The notes under the pieces: generated by a model | Told to the model about the DNA's origin: nothing | Database searches by the model: none | Seen by the model: the letters and a program-made list of their open reading frames with translations, nothing else | Position numbers and translations under genes: made by a program | Assembly (NCBI RefSeq): GCF_000217915.1 | Contig: NZ_AFOZ01000030.1 | Location: 1-64,000 of the forward strand | From: Shewanella sp. HN-41 | GTDB taxonomy: Bacteria > Pseudomonadota > Gammaproteobacteria > Enterobacterales > Shewanellaceae | DNA length: 64,000 nucleotides | Direction: 5' to 3' | Part shown: positions 27,268 through 38,061 of the stretch, piece after piece | Layout: each line of letters opens with the position of its first letter | Numbering within the stretch: position 1 is the stretch's first letter

Positions 27268-28935
27268 ATGGCGAAATACCACCAGCTTAAACTCTATCTA
27301 TGTTTGCTGTGCAGCTTACTAGCGTCCCCAAGTCAGGCATCATCCCAACAACTTGAAGCACTCCTCGAACCGATTTCCATTGGTGAACGAGCCAAAATCG
27401 ATAACACTCAAATCATCAGCGCCAAATTGCTTTCACGGATCTATCAAGTCCGTCAATATGATCCCCTCTGGAATGACAGAGACTATGCTGGCACTCTGCT
27501 CAATGTGATCAAGAATGCCGACGATGAAGGCTTATCGAAAGAAGACTATCACTACTCACAACTCATGGCGTTGTACAGCCAGCTCACAGCAACAAACTGG
27601 CAAGATGAATATCAGAGCAATGTATTTGAAATCCTGCTAACAGATGGGATCATCACCTATGCCATCCATTTGCTGAATGGCAAAATTAACCCCAGCATGC
27701 TCGGTAAAACATGGAATTATGACGAGACTCACCTCGATTTTGACACCACATTAAAGCAACTTGAGACACATATTCAGTCACATACGGTTGCGGATGCCAT
27801 TGCAGGGCTAGCACCTAATATTGCCCCCTACCATGCATTAAAACGCTACCTTGCCCAATATCGAGAGCTCGCCAAGCGTTATTCCTTCACTGCCATTCCT
27901 TATTCTGAGATTATCAAACCGGGGACGAGCCACCCCAGCCTCTCCGCCATAGACAAAAGACTGTCCGAGCTGGGTTATCTCGATGAAACCACAGCCGATA
28001 ATGCAGCTATCACAACATACGATAAAGGGATGGAGAATAGGATCCGGCGGTTCCAAACTGACCATAGCCTTAAAGCCGATGGTGTCATTGGAGCAGGAAC
28101 TATGGCGGCGCTAAATGTGCCCTATGCACGCCGTGTGGAGCAGATCCGCATTAACTTAGAGCGCGCCCGTTGGCTATCTGCCAACCTAAAAGAAAACTAT
28201 TTGATTGTTAACTTAGCAGGCTACGAACTCTTACTCTTTAAGGACAACACCCTGAATTGGCGCACGGACATCATTATTGGAAAGGTAGATACAAAAACAC
28301 CGCTTTTTAAATCAAAACTTAAATACCTCGTCGTCCATCCCACTTGGACAGTACCACGCAGTATCTTTCCCGAAATTATCGGCCATTTAAAGAAAGATCC
28401 AGATTACCTAAAGAAAAAACGCTTTAATGTGGTTGAAGGCTCAGGCACACCCGTTAACGTCGATAATATCGACTGGCAAACGGTAAACGCAAAAAGCTTT
28501 CCCTATTGGTTTGTGCAGCAGCCTGGGGATGATAACTCACTTGGCCAGATAAAATTTATCTTCCCAAACCAATATGCAATCTATCTACACGATACACCGT
28601 CAAAAAATCTATTTGAGCGTACAGACAGAGCCTTTAGTCATGGTTGTATCCGGGTCAAAGATCCATTGGTGCTCGCGGATAAACTCCTCAACGCTAATGC
28701 CAACTGGACACCGACATCACTGAGCGAAAAGCTCGCCGAGGGTAAAACTGAAAATATCTTCCTCGATGAGCCGCTGGATATCCTCATCATGTATTGGACG
28801 GTCAGCACTCGAGAAGGAAAACTCAGATTCTATAACGATATTTACCAGCGCGATCCGGTACTAATTGAGGCCCTTAATCGCCCAACCTATGATGCCGTAC
28901 TCGCTAGGGATGGTTTGCTCAATATCATTGAATAG
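27268..28935 (+). CDS. L,D-transpeptidase, YcbB/LdtD-like
   Basis: A murein L,D-transpeptidase that forms 3-3 cross-links in peptidoglycan. The 555-residue protein starts with a signal peptide (to about residue 25). It has a scaffold region, a peptidoglycan-binding repeat around residue 250-280 (RFQTDHSLKADGVIGAGT) and a YkuD catalytic domain with SHGCIRVKDP, holding the catalytic His and Cys. The order matches E. coli LdtD (615 residues). It sits between two acyl-CoA-metabolism units without an obvious link to them. Confidence 0.9.
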   Translation: MAKYHQLKLYLCLLCSLLASPSQASSQQLEALLEPISIGERAKIDNTQIISAKLLSRIYQVRQYDPLWNDRDYAGTLLNVIKNADDEGLSKEDYHYSQLMALYSQLTATNWQDEYQSNVFEILLTDGIITYAIHLLNGKINPSMLGKTWNYDETHLDFDTTLKQLETHIQSHTVADAIAGLAPNIAPYHALKRYLAQYRELAKRYSFTAIPYSEIIKPGTSHPSLSAIDKRLSELGYLDETTADNAAITTYDKGMENRIRRFQTDHSLKADGVIGAGTMAALNVPYARRVEQIRINLERARWLSANLKENYLIVNLAGYELLLFKDNTLNWRTDIIIGKVDTKTPLFKSKLKYLVVHPTWTVPRSIFPEIIGHLKKDPDYLKKKRFNVVEGSGTPVNVDNIDWQTVNAKSFPYWFVQQPGDDNSLGQIKFIFPNQYAIYLHDTPSKNLFERTDRAFSHGCIRVKDPLVLADKLLNANANWTPTSLSEKLAEGKTENIFLDEPLDILIMYWTVSTREGKLRFYNDIYQRDPVLIEALNRPTYDAVLARDGLLNIIE

Positions 28936-28966
28936 ATGGTTGCATGACCTCTGGAGCTATGATTGA

Positions 28967-28996
28967 CAGCGTCACCTGCGATAGCGGGTGACGCTG
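28967..28996 (+). terminator. Hairpin after the L,D-transpeptidase gene
   Basis: Perfect 10-bp arms CAGCGTCACC / GGTGACGCTG with a 10-base loop, 31 bases after the stop. There is no T tract, so it may be a Rho-dependent end or an mRNA-stabilising hairpin. Confidence 0.45.
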
Positions 28997-29115
28997 CAAG
29001 ACCCTCATCGCCACAAACCACATATAACCCTATATAATCATTCAATTAGGTTCTCTAACCCACTCAAAGTGGCAAGTAGAATTGACAAAAAAACTGAACT
29101 GACTTTATCGCAATC

Positions 29116-29137
29116 TTTACCTTTACGTAAACTTCAT
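29116..29137. promoter_or_regulatory. Candidate LiuR operator
   Basis: The palindrome TTTACGTAAA (29122-29131) is preceded by a TTTACC direct element and lies 37 bases before the liuR start. A TTGACA box at 29082-29087 with a TTTATC-like -10 lies just upstream, so binding here could block the promoter. MerR-type regulators bind such dyads; autoregulation is inferred. Confidence 0.45.
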
Positions 29138-29173
29138 ATATCTTGCTTAAAAATGATTAACCAAGGTGCATGA

Positions 29174-29581
29174 ATGAGCGCAACTACCACGGCCCAAACG
29201 ACTTATTCGATAAGTGATCTCTCCAAAGAGTTTGATATCACTACGCGAAGCATTCGTTTCTACGAAGACCAAGGTTTACTCAAGCCTAAACGTCGCGGCC
29301 AAACTCGAATTTATAGTCTCAAAGACAGGGTTCGCCTCAAGCTTATTTTACGTGGTAAACGCTTAGGTTTCTCCCTGGCCGAAACCCGCCGTCTGTTCGA
29401 ATTATACGATGCAGATAAAAGCAGCACGACCCAACTCAACACTATGCTGGCCCTAGTCGAAGAGAAAAAATCGGCGCTGCAGCAGCAAATGGACGATATC
29501 AAAGTCGTGTTAATGGAGCTTAATTCCGCCGAGCAGCAATGTCGCCTCGCCTTGGAAGAAAGTCAAGCCGTTAAAGCCTAA
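29174..29581 (+). CDS. liuR: MerR-family regulator of leucine/isovalerate catabolism
   Basis: A 135-residue MerR-type protein. The N-terminal HTH is YSISDLSKEFDITTRSIRFY, then DQGLLKPKR. A dimerisation coiled coil covers about residues 80-120 (MLALVEEKKSALQQQMDD). There is no Cys-rich metal-binding tail, as expected for an acyl-CoA or metabolite-sensing member. It directly precedes the liu genes, as in other gammaproteobacteria where LiuR represses branched-chain amino acid degradation. AAGGTG lies five bases upstream of the start. Confidence 0.88.
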   Translation: MSATTTAQTTYSISDLSKEFDITTRSIRFYEDQGLLKPKRRGQTRIYSLKDRVRLKLILRGKRLGFSLAETRRLFELYDADKSSTTQLNTMLALVEEKKSALQQQMDDIKVVLMELNSAEQQCRLALEESQAVKA

Positions 29582-29726
29582 GGGATAGCAACCACGGCAT
29601 AGCTGCCGCATTAACATGGCTCGGCCAAGGTACAAGGGAGAACATTGGCCCAGTAAGACTAAACAACGACTCAAGCACCTAATCATATAAAAATTATAAA
29701 TTAGAATCTCAGATAGGACACAAGCA

Positions 29727-30896
29727 ATGAACTCACTCTACACTAGTCTCAATTTTGGCCTTGGCGAAGACGTCGATATGTTACGCGATGCAGTACAGGA
29801 TTTTGCCAAAAACGAAATCGCCCCCATCGCCGCGAAAGTGGATCACGACAATGCCTTCCCCAATGAGATCTGGCCAGTCCTAGGCGGTATGGGTCTACTC
29901 GGCGTGACAGTACCAGAAGAGTTTGGTGGTGCCAACATGGGCTACCTTGCCCACGTCGTTGCCATGGAAGAAATCTCCCGTGCCTCGGCCTCCATCGGCC
30001 TAAGCTACGGCGCCCACTCAAACCTGTGTGTGAATCAAATCAACCGTAACGGTAATGCGGCGCAAAAGGCTAAGTATCTGCCAAAACTGGTCAGCGGCGA
30101 GCATATTGGCGCCCTCGCCATGAGTGAGCCAAACGCAGGTTCTGACGTTGTTTCGATGAAGCTCCACGCCCGCAAGGAAGGCGATCGTTATATCCTCAAC
30201 GGCAATAAGATGTGGATCACTAACGGCCCCGATGCTAACACCTATGTGATTTACGCGAAAACTGACCTAACCAAAGGTGCACACGGTATCACCGCCTTTA
30301 TCGTCGAGCGTGGTTTTAAGGGCTTTAGCCAAGCACAAAAACTCGACAAACTCGGCATGCGCGGCTCTAACACCTGTGAACTGGTCTTTGAAGATGTCGA
30401 AGTGCCAGAGGAAAACATTCTTGGCGGCCTTAACAACGGCGTTAAAGTGCTGATGAGTGGCCTAGATTACGAGCGTGTCGTGTTGTCTGGCGGCCCACTT
30501 GGGATCATGAGCGCTTGCATGGATATCGTGGTGCCTTACATCCACGAGCGTGAGCAGTTTGGTAAATCCATCGGTGAGTTCCAATTGGTACAAGGCAAAC
30601 TAGCCGATATGTACACTGGCATGAATGCCGCAAAATCCTATGTGTATGCCGTGGCCAAATCCTGCGATCGCGGTGAAACCACCCGTAAAGATGCGGCGGG
30701 CGCCATCCTCTATAGTGCCGAGTTAGCGACCAAAATGGCACTGGATGCGATTCAACTGCTCGGCGGTAACGGTTACGTCAACGAATATGCCACCGGCCGT
30801 TTATTGCGCGATGCCAAGCTCTATGAAATCGGTGCAGGTACCTCTGAAATTCGCCGTATGCTGATTGGCCGCGAGCTATTTAACGAGACTAAATAG
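29727..30896 (+). CDS. liuA: Isovaleryl-CoA dehydrogenase
   Basis: An FAD enzyme that oxidises isovaleryl-CoA to 3-methylcrotonyl-CoA in leucine breakdown, passing electrons to ETF. The 389-residue acyl-CoA dehydrogenase has [28 protein letters not shown] and a C-terminal [11 protein letters not shown]. The catalytic base Glu is in [14 protein letters not shown], the position typical of isovaleryl-CoA dehydrogenases and not that of short-chain enzymes. It is the first catabolic gene after liuR, with AGGA eight bases before the ATG. Confidence 0.94.
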   Translation: MNSLYTSLNFGLGEDVDMLRDAVQDFAKNEIAPIAAKVDHDNAFPNEIWPVLGGMGLLGVTVPEEFGGANMGYLAHVVAMEEISRASASIGLSYGAHSNLCVNQINRNGNAAQKAKYLPKLVSGEHIGALAMSEPNAGSDVVSMKLHARKEGDRYILNGNKMWITNGPDANTYVIYAKTDLTKGAHGITAFIVERGFKGFSQAQKLDKLGMRGSNTCELVFEDVEVPEENILGGLNNGVKVLMSGLDYERVVLSGGPLGIMSACMDIVVPYIHEREQFGKSIGEFQLVQGKLADMYTGMNAAKSYVYAVAKSCDRGETTRKDAAGAILYSAELATKMALDAIQLLGGNGYVNEYATGRLLRDAKLYEIGAGTSEIRRMLIGRELFNETK

Positions 30897-31003
30897 TCGC
30901 CATAGGGCTAATGGACACAATGCACCATTAGCCCTATGCATCGATAAACCCTCAAAGTCGATAGCCCTAAACACCGAATTTCCGCTTGAGAAGGACAACC
31001 AAA

Positions 31004-32611
31004 GTGACGCAATTAAGCAGTCGTATTAACGCCCGCAGCGATGAATTTAAAGCTAAATCCGCGGATATGGCCGCCCTCGTGGTCGATCTCAAAACTAAAC
31101 TTGCCAAAATTGAACTCGGCGGTGGCCCCGTCGCACTGGAGCGTCATTTATCCCGCGGTAAATTACTGCCCCGTCAGCGGGTTGAGAAATTGCTCGATGC
31201 CGGCTCACCGTTTTTAGAACTATCGCAATTTGCGGCGTTTGAAGTCTACGATGAAGAAGTGCCCGCAGCCGGCATTATCGCCGGTATTGGCCGTGTGAGC
31301 GGTGTCGAGTGCATGATCATCGCCAACGATGCAACGGTTAAAGGCGGGACTTACTACCCGATCACCGTTAAAAAACACCTTCGTGCCCAAGACATTGCCA
31401 GCCGTTGCCACTTGCCTTGCATCTATTTAGTCGACTCGGGCGGTGCTAACCTGCCCCGCCAAGATGAAGTCTTCCCCGACCGCGACCATTTCGGCCGCAT
31501 CTTTTACAATCAAGCGCAAATGTCGGCCAAGGGTATCCCACAAATTGCCGTGGTCATGGGCCTATGTACCGCGGGCGGCGCCTATGTACCCGCCATGGCG
31601 GATGAATCTATTATCGTTAAAGAACAAGGCACTATCTTCTTAGCCGGCCCGCCATTAGTCAAAGCGGCCACGGGTGAAGAAGTCAGTGCCGAGGAACTTG
31701 GTGGCGCCGAAGTGCACACTAAAATTTCCGGTGTGGCTGACCATTTAGCCCAAAACGATGAACACGCCTTAGAACTTGCCCGCCGCGCTGTGTCGCGCTT
31801 AAACCATCAAAAAGAGATCAAGAGTCTACTGAGCCCAGCCAAACCACCTAAGTTCGATATTAGCGAACTGTATGGCATTGTAGGCACCGACTTGAAAAAA
31901 CCCTTCGATGTCAAAGAAGTGATCGCCCGTATTGTCGATAACTCTGATTTTGATGAATTTAAAGCTAACTATGGTGCAACCTTAGTGTGTGGTTTTGCCC
32001 GTATTCACGGCTACCCAGTCGGCATTGTCGCCAACAACGGCATTCTGTTCTCTGAGTCGGCGCAAAAAGGTGCCCACTTTATTGAACTGTGCTGCCAGCG
32101 CAAAATTCCGCTGCTGTTCCTGCAAAATATCACCGGCTTTATGGTGGGTAAAAAGTACGAACACGAAGGCATAGCCAAACACGGTGCTAAGATGGTGACG
32201 GCGGTTTCCTGTGCCAATGTGCCTAAATTCACTGTGATTATCGGCGGCAGCTACGGCGCGGGTAACTACGGCATGTGTGGCCGAGCATTCGAACCGACCA
32301 TGATGTGGATGTGGCCTAATGCTCGCATTTCAGTGATGGGTGGCGAACAGGCCGCCGGCGTACTCGCCACGGTTCGCCGCGACGGTTTAGCCCGTAAGGG
32401 TGAGCAATGGTCAATTGAGGATGAAAAAGCCTTTAAAGCGCCGATTATTGCCCAGTACGATAAAGAAGGTCACCCGTACCATGCCAGCGCTCGTTTATGG
32501 GATGACGGCATTATCGACCCAGCGCAAACCCGTGATGTCGTTGGCCTTGCCCTATCGGCGGCATTAAATGCCCCTATCGAAGACACCCGCTTTGGCGTGT
32601 TCCGTATGTAA
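31004..32611 (+). CDS. liuB: Methylcrotonyl-CoA carboxylase, carboxyltransferase (beta) subunit
   Basis: This subunit moves carboxyl from biotin to 3-methylcrotonyl-CoA, giving 3-methylglutaconyl-CoA. The 535-residue protein has the two crotonase-like carboxyltransferase halves. Conserved stretches include [39 protein letters not shown], then [18 protein letters not shown]. The start is GTG 31004 with AGAAGGA eight bases upstream; an in-frame TTG at 30986 is less likely. It works with the biotin subunit LiuD encoded two genes on. Confidence 0.94.
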   Translation: MTQLSSRINARSDEFKAKSADMAALVVDLKTKLAKIELGGGPVALERHLSRGKLLPRQRVEKLLDAGSPFLELSQFAAFEVYDEEVPAAGIIAGIGRVSGVECMIIANDATVKGGTYYPITVKKHLRAQDIASRCHLPCIYLVDSGGANLPRQDEVFPDRDHFGRIFYNQAQMSAKGIPQIAVVMGLCTAGGAYVPAMADESIIVKEQGTIFLAGPPLVKAATGEEVSAEELGGAEVHTKISGVADHLAQNDEHALELARRAVSRLNHQKEIKSLLSPAKPPKFDISELYGIVGTDLKKPFDVKEVIARIVDNSDFDEFKANYGATLVCGFARIHGYPVGIVANNGILFSESAQKGAHFIELCCQRKIPLLFLQNITGFMVGKKYEHEGIAKHGAKMVTAVSCANVPKFTVIIGGSYGAGNYGMCGRAFEPTMMWMWPNARISVMGGEQAAGVLATVRRDGLARKGEQWSIEDEKAFKAPIIAQYDKEGHPYHASARLWDDGIIDPAQTRDVVGLALSAALNAPIEDTRFGVFRM

Positions 32612-32674
32612 ACAGCGCATCTTATCCATGCCTTGACCACATACTTGAACAGATAGATAAGATAGGAAAGAACC

Positions 32675-33532
32675 ATGACAGACACCCAAACGACAACGCA
32701 CGACTTAAGCCAGTTGCAGCATGTGAGCTATGCGCTCAATAACGGCGTTGCCGAACTTATCCTAAATCGCGCCGATGTCCACAATGCCTTCGACGAAGTG
32801 ATGATTAGCGAGATGATTACCGTGCTTGGCTATTTTGCCACGCACCAAGATTGCCAAGTGTTGATACTCAAAGCCAATGGCAAAAATTTCAGTGCAGGTG
32901 CCGATCTCAATTGGATGCGCAAGCAAGCTAAGATGGACTTTGAGCAAAATTTAAATGATGCCAAAGCCTTAGCTAAATTGATGCAGGATTTAGATCAATT
33001 CCCTAAGCCCACCATTGCACTGGTACAAGGCGCAGCCTTTGGTGGCGCCCTAGGGCTGATTTGCGCCAGCGATATCGCCATCGCAACCACCCGTGCAAGC
33101 TTCTGCTTAAGTGAAGTAAAACTTGGATTAATTCCCGCCGTCATTAGCCCCTATGTTGCCCGTGCTATGGGTAACCGTGCATCGCGCCGCTACATGCTCA
33201 CCGCCGAGCGTTTTAGTGCGGAGATGGCCCTCAAGCTGAATGTGATCCATGAGGTAAGCGACGACTTAGACTCTGCCGCTAAGCCAATTATTGAAGCCCT
33301 GCTCGCCAATAGCCCACAGGGCATGGCATGGGTCAAAACCTTACTGTCACGTCTCGAAGATGGTGTGATAGATCAAAACACTATTGATTACACCAGCGAA
33401 CGTATCGCCCGCATTCGGGTATCGACCGAGGGCCAAGAAGGCCTAAACGCCTTCTTTGAGAAACGTCAGCCAAACTGGCAACAAGCACACTCAAGCACGT
33501 CAGCGCCAAATGATACCCAAGGAGCACATTAA
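32675..33532 (+). CDS. liuC: 3-methylglutaconyl-CoA hydratase (enoyl-CoA hydratase family)
   Basis: It hydrates 3-methylglutaconyl-CoA to HMG-CoA. The 285-residue crotonase-fold protein has the oxyanion-hole segments FSAGADLNWM (about 74-83) and GAAFGGALGL (about 115-124), and SEVKLGLIPAVISPYV near residue 150. The acidic residue next to the active site fits a methylglutaconyl-CoA hydratase. It lies between the two carboxylase genes. Its stop is directly followed by the liuD start. Confidence 0.92.
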   Translation: MTDTQTTTHDLSQLQHVSYALNNGVAELILNRADVHNAFDEVMISEMITVLGYFATHQDCQVLILKANGKNFSAGADLNWMRKQAKMDFEQNLNDAKALAKLMQDLDQFPKPTIALVQGAAFGGALGLICASDIAIATTRASFCLSEVKLGLIPAVISPYVARAMGNRASRRYMLTAERFSAEMALKLNVIHEVSDDLDSAAKPIIEALLANSPQGMAWVKTLLSRLEDGVIDQNTIDYTSERIARIRVSTEGQEGLNAFFEKRQPNWQQAHSSTSAPNDTQGAH

Positions 33533-35578
33533 ATGTTTACTAAGTTATTGATTGCTAACCGGGGTGAAATCGCCTGTCGCATTATCAAGACCGCTCAGGC
33601 CATGGGCGTTCGCACCGTTGCCCTGTATTCCGATGCCGATAAAAACGCCCGCCATGTGGCTATGGCCGATGAATCCTTCTATTTAGGCGGCAGCGCACCA
33701 GCGGACTCCTATCTCAAAGGCGATTTAATTATTGATATAGCGAAAAAATCCGGTGCACAAGCCATTCACCCTGGTTACGGTTTTTTGTCTGAAAACGCAG
33801 GCTTCGCCCGTCAATGTGAAGCGGCTGGCATTGTCTTTGTTGGCCCAGGTAGCGACGCCATAGATGCCATGGGCAGTAAGAGTGCCGCAAAAGCCATTAT
33901 GACGGCCGCGAATGTGCCCTTAGTACCGGGTTATCACGGCGATGACCAAAGCGATGCGACCCTAAAAGCCGAGGCGTTAAAAATCGGCTTCCCTATGCTT
34001 ATCAAAGCGGCTTACGGCGGCGGTGGTAAAGGCATGCGTATCGTCGAAAATGAAAACGAAATCATGGAGGCCGTTAACTCGGCGCGCCGTGAAGCCGCGT
34101 CCTCTTTCGGTAATGATAAGTTATTGATGGAGCGTTATTTACTTAAACCTCGCCATGTGGAAGTGCAGGTCTTTGCCGACACCTTCGGTAATGCCATTTA
34201 CTTATCGGATCGCGATTGCTCCATCCAGCGTCGCCACCAAAAAGTGGTGGAAGAAGCCCCAGCACCTGGATTAAGCGATGCACTGCGCACCCAGATGGGT
34301 GAAGCCGCCGTTGCCGCAGCCAAAGCCATCGATTATGTTGGCGCGGGTACTGTGGAATTCCTGTTAGACACAGACAACAGCTTCTATTTTATGGAGATGA
34401 ACACCCGCCTGCAGGTTGAGCATCCAGTAACAGAAATGGTCACATGCCAGGACTTAGTCAAATGGCAATTGATGGTAGCTAGCGGCCAACCCCTGCCACT
34501 CAAGCAGGAGGAAGTGCGCATCCATGGCCACTCCTTTGAGGTGCGTATTTACGCGGAAGATCCGCAGAATGCGTTTTTACCCGCCAGCGGTAAACTCAAC
34601 TTTTTGCGAGAGCCCGAGCAAAGCAAACATGTGCGTATCGATTCGGGTATTCGTGAAAACGATGTGATCAGTAACTTCTACGATCCTATGATCGCCAAAC
34701 TGATTGTCTGGGATGAATCTCGTCCGCGCGCCCTGCAGCGCTTAGTGCACGCTCTCGAGTCCTACCAAATCAGTGGTCTTAAGCACAATATCGAGTTTTT
34801 GGCGAACATTGCCGAGCACCCCGCATTTGCCAATGCCGACTTTAGCACCGACTTTATCGGCCGTTATGGTGATGCCCTTATCGGCAGTCCATCGAGCGAA
34901 GCCGACAATGCCATTGCCTTTGCCGCGCTGTATCAAGTGCTTGCCCGCAAAGAAGCCGCCAAAGCGCAGGCGCTCAACAGTGCCGATCCCTATTCGCCTT
35001 GGGGCCAAGTCAGTGGTTTTAGACTCAATAGCTGCAGCCAACACAGCATCGCCCTGCTCAATGACGCCCATGAATTACAACAATTGGTGATGCTAGACTT
35101 AGGCGACACGTACCAATTGCCCTTGCATGGGCAAACGTGGTTACTCAGTGGCGAGCTAAAACAGGATCTGCTACTAGCGGAAATCAACGGCCACAAGAGT
35201 AAAATCCCGGTCAGTTCACAAGGTGATGACTTTACACTCTTTTTGCCCTCAGGCAGCTATCACTTTAAGGCGGTGCAAACCGTTGTTGTGGAAGAACAAG
35301 TGAGCAATGCCGACAAATTAAAGGCCCCGATGAATGGTACTGTGGTCACCCATTTAGTCGATGTGGGAACCCAAGTGAAAGCGGGCCAAGGGCTACTAGT
35401 GATGGAAGCCATGAAGATGGAATACACCATAGAAGCGCCCTTCGATGGCATAGTAAGTGAGTTTTACTTTAAGGCAGGCGAGCTGGTTACAGATGGTGCC
35501 ACGCTACTCAACGTTGAACCGTTAGAGGCGGTATCGCTGGCGTCTGAGCCTGAGTCACAAACGGCTAAGGAAGTCTAA
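33533..35578 (+). CDS. liuD: Methylcrotonyl-CoA carboxylase, biotin-carrying (alpha) subunit
   Basis: A biotin-dependent subunit that carboxylates its own biotin with ATP and bicarbonate. The 681-residue protein has an N-terminal biotin carboxylase domain (ANRGEIACRIIKTAQAMG, KAAYGGGGKGMR, EMNTRLQVEHPVTE). A linker BT-type domain follows, then a C-terminal biotinyl domain with VMEAMKMEYTI, where the Lys is biotinylated. A ribosome site AAGGAG lies nine bases upstream, overlapping the end of liuC. The pair LiuB/LiuD forms the enzyme. Confidence 0.95.
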   Translation: MFTKLLIANRGEIACRIIKTAQAMGVRTVALYSDADKNARHVAMADESFYLGGSAPADSYLKGDLIIDIAKKSGAQAIHPGYGFLSENAGFARQCEAAGIVFVGPGSDAIDAMGSKSAAKAIMTAANVPLVPGYHGDDQSDATLKAEALKIGFPMLIKAAYGGGGKGMRIVENENEIMEAVNSARREAASSFGNDKLLMERYLLKPRHVEVQVFADTFGNAIYLSDRDCSIQRRHQKVVEEAPAPGLSDALRTQMGEAAVAAAKAIDYVGAGTVEFLLDTDNSFYFMEMNTRLQVEHPVTEMVTCQDLVKWQLMVASGQPLPLKQEEVRIHGHSFEVRIYAEDPQNAFLPASGKLNFLREPEQSKHVRIDSGIRENDVISNFYDPMIAKLIVWDESRPRALQRLVHALESYQISGLKHNIEFLANIAEHPAFANADFSTDFIGRYGDALIGSPSSEADNAIAFAALYQVLARKEAAKAQALNSADPYSPWGQVSGFRLNSCSQHSIALLNDAHELQQLVMLDLGDTYQLPLHGQTWLLSGELKQDLLLAEINGHKSKIPVSSQGDDFTLFLPSGSYHFKAVQTVVVEEQVSNADKLKAPMNGTVVTHLVDVGTQVKAGQGLLVMEAMKMEYTIEAPFDGIVSEFYFKAGELVTDGATLLNVEPLEAVSLASEPESQTAKEV

Positions 35579-35579
35579 C

Positions 35580-36509
35580 ATGTCACTGTTCAGCATTGAC
35601 GCTCACTCGGTATCGGACAAGGTCAGCATCTTCGAAATGGGGCCGCGCGACGGCTTGCAAAACGAAGTTGCCGTACCAACTGCGGCTAAAATCGCCTTGA
35701 TTGAGTCCCTTGCGGATGCGGGACTTAAGCGGATTGAAGCAGGCAGTTTTGTTTCACCGAAATGGGTGCCACAAATGTCGGATTCAGCACAGGTATTAAA
35801 GCAGATTAAACGTCAAAACGGTGTGGTGTACAGTGCGCTCACGCCCAATGTTAAAGGCTTTGAGCTGGCTCTAGATGCAAACGCATCCGAGGTGGCAATA
35901 TTTGGTGCCGCTTCCCAAAGCTTTAGCCAACGCAATATCAACTGTTCGATAGAAGAGTCGATTGAACGTTTTATCCCTTTGATAGAATTAGCAAAAGCAC
36001 ACAACATCCCAGTTCGTGGTTATGTTTCATGCGTCCTAGGTTGTCCCTATGAGGGTGAGATTGCCGTTAGTGAAGTGGCCCGCGTGTCTGAAGTTCTTTA
36101 CAAAATGGGCTGCTATGAAATCTCACTCGGCGACACTATCGGCGTAGGCACTCCGCAAAAAGCCCGTAGAATGCTGCAAACGGTCTGCGAGCGCGTGCCC
36201 GTAGATAAACTGGCGCTGCACTTTCACGACACCTATGGCCAAGCGTTAGCCAATATTTTGGCCTGCTTAGACTTAGGCGTACGGGTATTTGATTCCTCCG
36301 TTGCAGGCCTTGGTGGTTGCCCCTATGCTAAAGGCGCCTCGGGTAATCTTGCTACCGAAGACTTAGTCTATATGCTGCACGGTATGGGATTAGAGACTGA
36401 TATAGATCTCCACAAGTTGGCGCTGGCGGGGCAAGAGATCAGCACGCAGTTGAATCGTAAAAATGGCTCAAAAGTCGCGAACGCAATATTACAAGCATCT
36501 AAAATCTAG
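35580..36509 (+). CDS. liuE: Hydroxymethylglutaryl-CoA lyase
   Basis: It splits HMG-CoA into acetoacetate and acetyl-CoA, the last step of the liu pathway. The 309-residue TIM-barrel protein has [10 protein letters not shown] near residue 20, [13 protein letters not shown] around 220, and the family signature [20 protein letters not shown] with the active-site Cys. Only one base separates it from liuD, so the two are coupled. The acetoacetate made here is the natural substrate for the CoA transferase encoded next. Confidence 0.95.
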   Translation: MSLFSIDAHSVSDKVSIFEMGPRDGLQNEVAVPTAAKIALIESLADAGLKRIEAGSFVSPKWVPQMSDSAQVLKQIKRQNGVVYSALTPNVKGFELALDANASEVAIFGAASQSFSQRNINCSIEESIERFIPLIELAKAHNIPVRGYVSCVLGCPYEGEIAVSEVARVSEVLYKMGCYEISLGDTIGVGTPQKARRMLQTVCERVPVDKLALHFHDTYGQALANILACLDLGVRVFDSSVAGLGGCPYAKGASGNLATEDLVYMLHGMGLETDIDLHKLALAGQEISTQLNRKNGSKVANAILQASKI

Positions 36510-36546
36510 AAATTATTGGGCTCGAATAACAAGAAGAGGAAATACA

Positions 36547-37251
36547 ATGTCAGGACTCAATAAAGTCGTCAGCAGCTATGAAGCGGCGTTAGCCGGATTA
36601 TCGGACGACATGACTATTATGGTCGGCGGCTTCGGCCTATGCGGTATTCCAGAAGGCTTAATCAATCAAATGGTTAAGATGGGTGTTAAAGGATTAACGG
36701 CGATATCGAACAATGCTGGCGTTGACGATTTCGGCCTAGGCTTACTGCTAAAACATCACCAAATCGCCACTATGATCGCCTCTTACGTGGGCGAGAACGC
36801 CACCTTTGAACAGCAAATGCTCTCGGGTGAACTGAACGTGATTTTGACTCCCCAAGGCACATTAGCAGAAAAAATCCGTGCAGGTGGCGCAGGCATTCCG
36901 GCATTTTTCACCGCTACAGGCTACGGCACACCTGTTGCCGAAGGTAAGGAAACCCGTGAAATCAAAGGGCGTCATTATGTGCTAGAAGAATCCCTTACCG
37001 CCGATTTTGCGTTAGTACGCGCCTGGAAAGCCGATACTATGGGTAATCTCGTATTCCGTAAAACCGCCGCCAACTTTAATCCTATGATGGCAACCGCGGG
37101 CAAAATCACTGTGGTCGAAGCCGAATTTATTGTCGAGCCGGGCGAGTTAGATCCAGATCATATCCACACACCGGGCATCTATGTTGATCGTGTTATTCAA
37201 GGCACCTTCGAGAAACGTATCGAGCAACGCACGGTAAAAGCCGCTAAATAA
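36547..37251 (+). CDS. atoD: 3-oxoacid CoA-transferase, alpha subunit
   Basis: This is the A subunit of a succinyl-CoA:3-ketoacid or acetyl-CoA:acetoacetate CoA transferase. The 234-residue protein contains [15 protein letters not shown] and [15 protein letters not shown], both typical. I start it at ATG 36547, where AAGAGGAA lies upstream; the longer frame to 36463 overlaps liuE. It works with the subunit encoded next, turning acetoacetate to acetoacetyl-CoA for thiolase cleavage. SCOT-type (scoA) naming is equally possible. Confidence 0.93.
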   Translation: MSGLNKVVSSYEAALAGLSDDMTIMVGGFGLCGIPEGLINQMVKMGVKGLTAISNNAGVDDFGLGLLLKHHQIATMIASYVGENATFEQQMLSGELNVILTPQGTLAEKIRAGGAGIPAFFTATGYGTPVAEGKETREIKGRHYVLEESLTADFALVRAWKADTMGNLVFRKTAANFNPMMATAGKITVVEAEFIVEPGELDPDHIHTPGIYVDRVIQGTFEKRIEQRTVKAAK

Positions 37252-37315
37252 GCGCAACCAACGATACGATTAACGCAAGAGACACTTAGATCCCAAGAGT
37301 TAAAGGATAGATATC

Positions 37316-37972
37316 ATGGCATTATCAAGAGAACAACTGGCTCAGCGCGTCGCCAAAGAATTAAAAGACGGCTATTACGTCAACCTCGGTATTGGTATTC
37401 CAACACTGGTCGCAAACTACATTCCTGAAGGGATGGAAGTGATGCTGCAATCGGAAAACGGCCTACTCGGTATGGGTGAATTCCCCACCGAAGAGACTAT
37501 CGACCCCGATTTAATTAACGCGGGCAAACAAACGGTCACCGCAGTCAAAGGCGCCTCGTTTTTCTCCTCGGCGGAAAGCTTTGCCATGATCCGCGGCGGC
37601 CATGTGGATTTAACGGTGCTGGGCGCATTCGAGGTCGATGTCAACGGCTCCATCGCCTCATGGATGATCCCAGGCAAGTTGATCAAAGGGATGGGGGGAG
37701 CGATGGACCTAGTGGCTGGTGCCGAGAATATTATCGTGACTATGATGCACGCCGATAAATACGGCAATTCCAAGCTGCTACCCGTGTGTGAATTGCCCTT
37801 GACGGGCTATGGTTGCATTAAACGCGTAGTGACAGATCTAGCCTTTATCGAGATTAAGGATGGAGCCTTCCACCTCTTAGAGCGCGCCCCCGGCGTGAGC
37901 GTTGAAGAAATCATCAGCAAAACCGCAGGTAAGTTAATCGTACCAGCACATGTGCCAGAAATGACCTTCTAA
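37316..37972 (+). CDS. atoA: 3-oxoacid CoA-transferase, beta subunit
   Basis: This is the B subunit carrying the catalytic Glu in QSENGLLGMGEFP. The 218-residue protein has NLGIGIPTLVANYI near the N-terminus and GGHVDLTVLGAFEVD centrally. It is 65 bases after the A subunit and is the last gene before the terminator, so the unit would read liuABCDE-atoD-atoA. scoB is an equivalent name. Confidence 0.94.
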   Translation: MALSREQLAQRVAKELKDGYYVNLGIGIPTLVANYIPEGMEVMLQSENGLLGMGEFPTEETIDPDLINAGKQTVTAVKGASFFSSAESFAMIRGGHVDLTVLGAFEVDVNGSIASWMIPGKLIKGMGGAMDLVAGAENIIVTMMHADKYGNSKLLPVCELPLTGYGCIKRVVTDLAFIEIKDGAFHLLERAPGVSVEEIISKTAGKLIVPAHVPEMTF

Positions 37973-37995
37973 CGGCAAAGCTTAGATCATCTAAC

Positions 37996-38022
37996 AGCCC
38001 AGCGAACGGTTCTGGGCTTTTA
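37996..38022 (+). terminator. Terminator of the liu operon
   Basis: Arms AGCCCAG / CTGGGCT with a 9-base loop, then TTTTA on the plus strand, 24 bases past the CoA-transferase stop. Confidence 0.85.
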
Positions 38023-38061
38023 CTCGGCTCGCTTTTATTCCCTGTCACCTAAACAAATGCA

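Noticed and set aside
28967..28996. Repetitive extragenic element
   Set aside because: Only one copy was seen in the window; treated as a simple hairpin after the gene.
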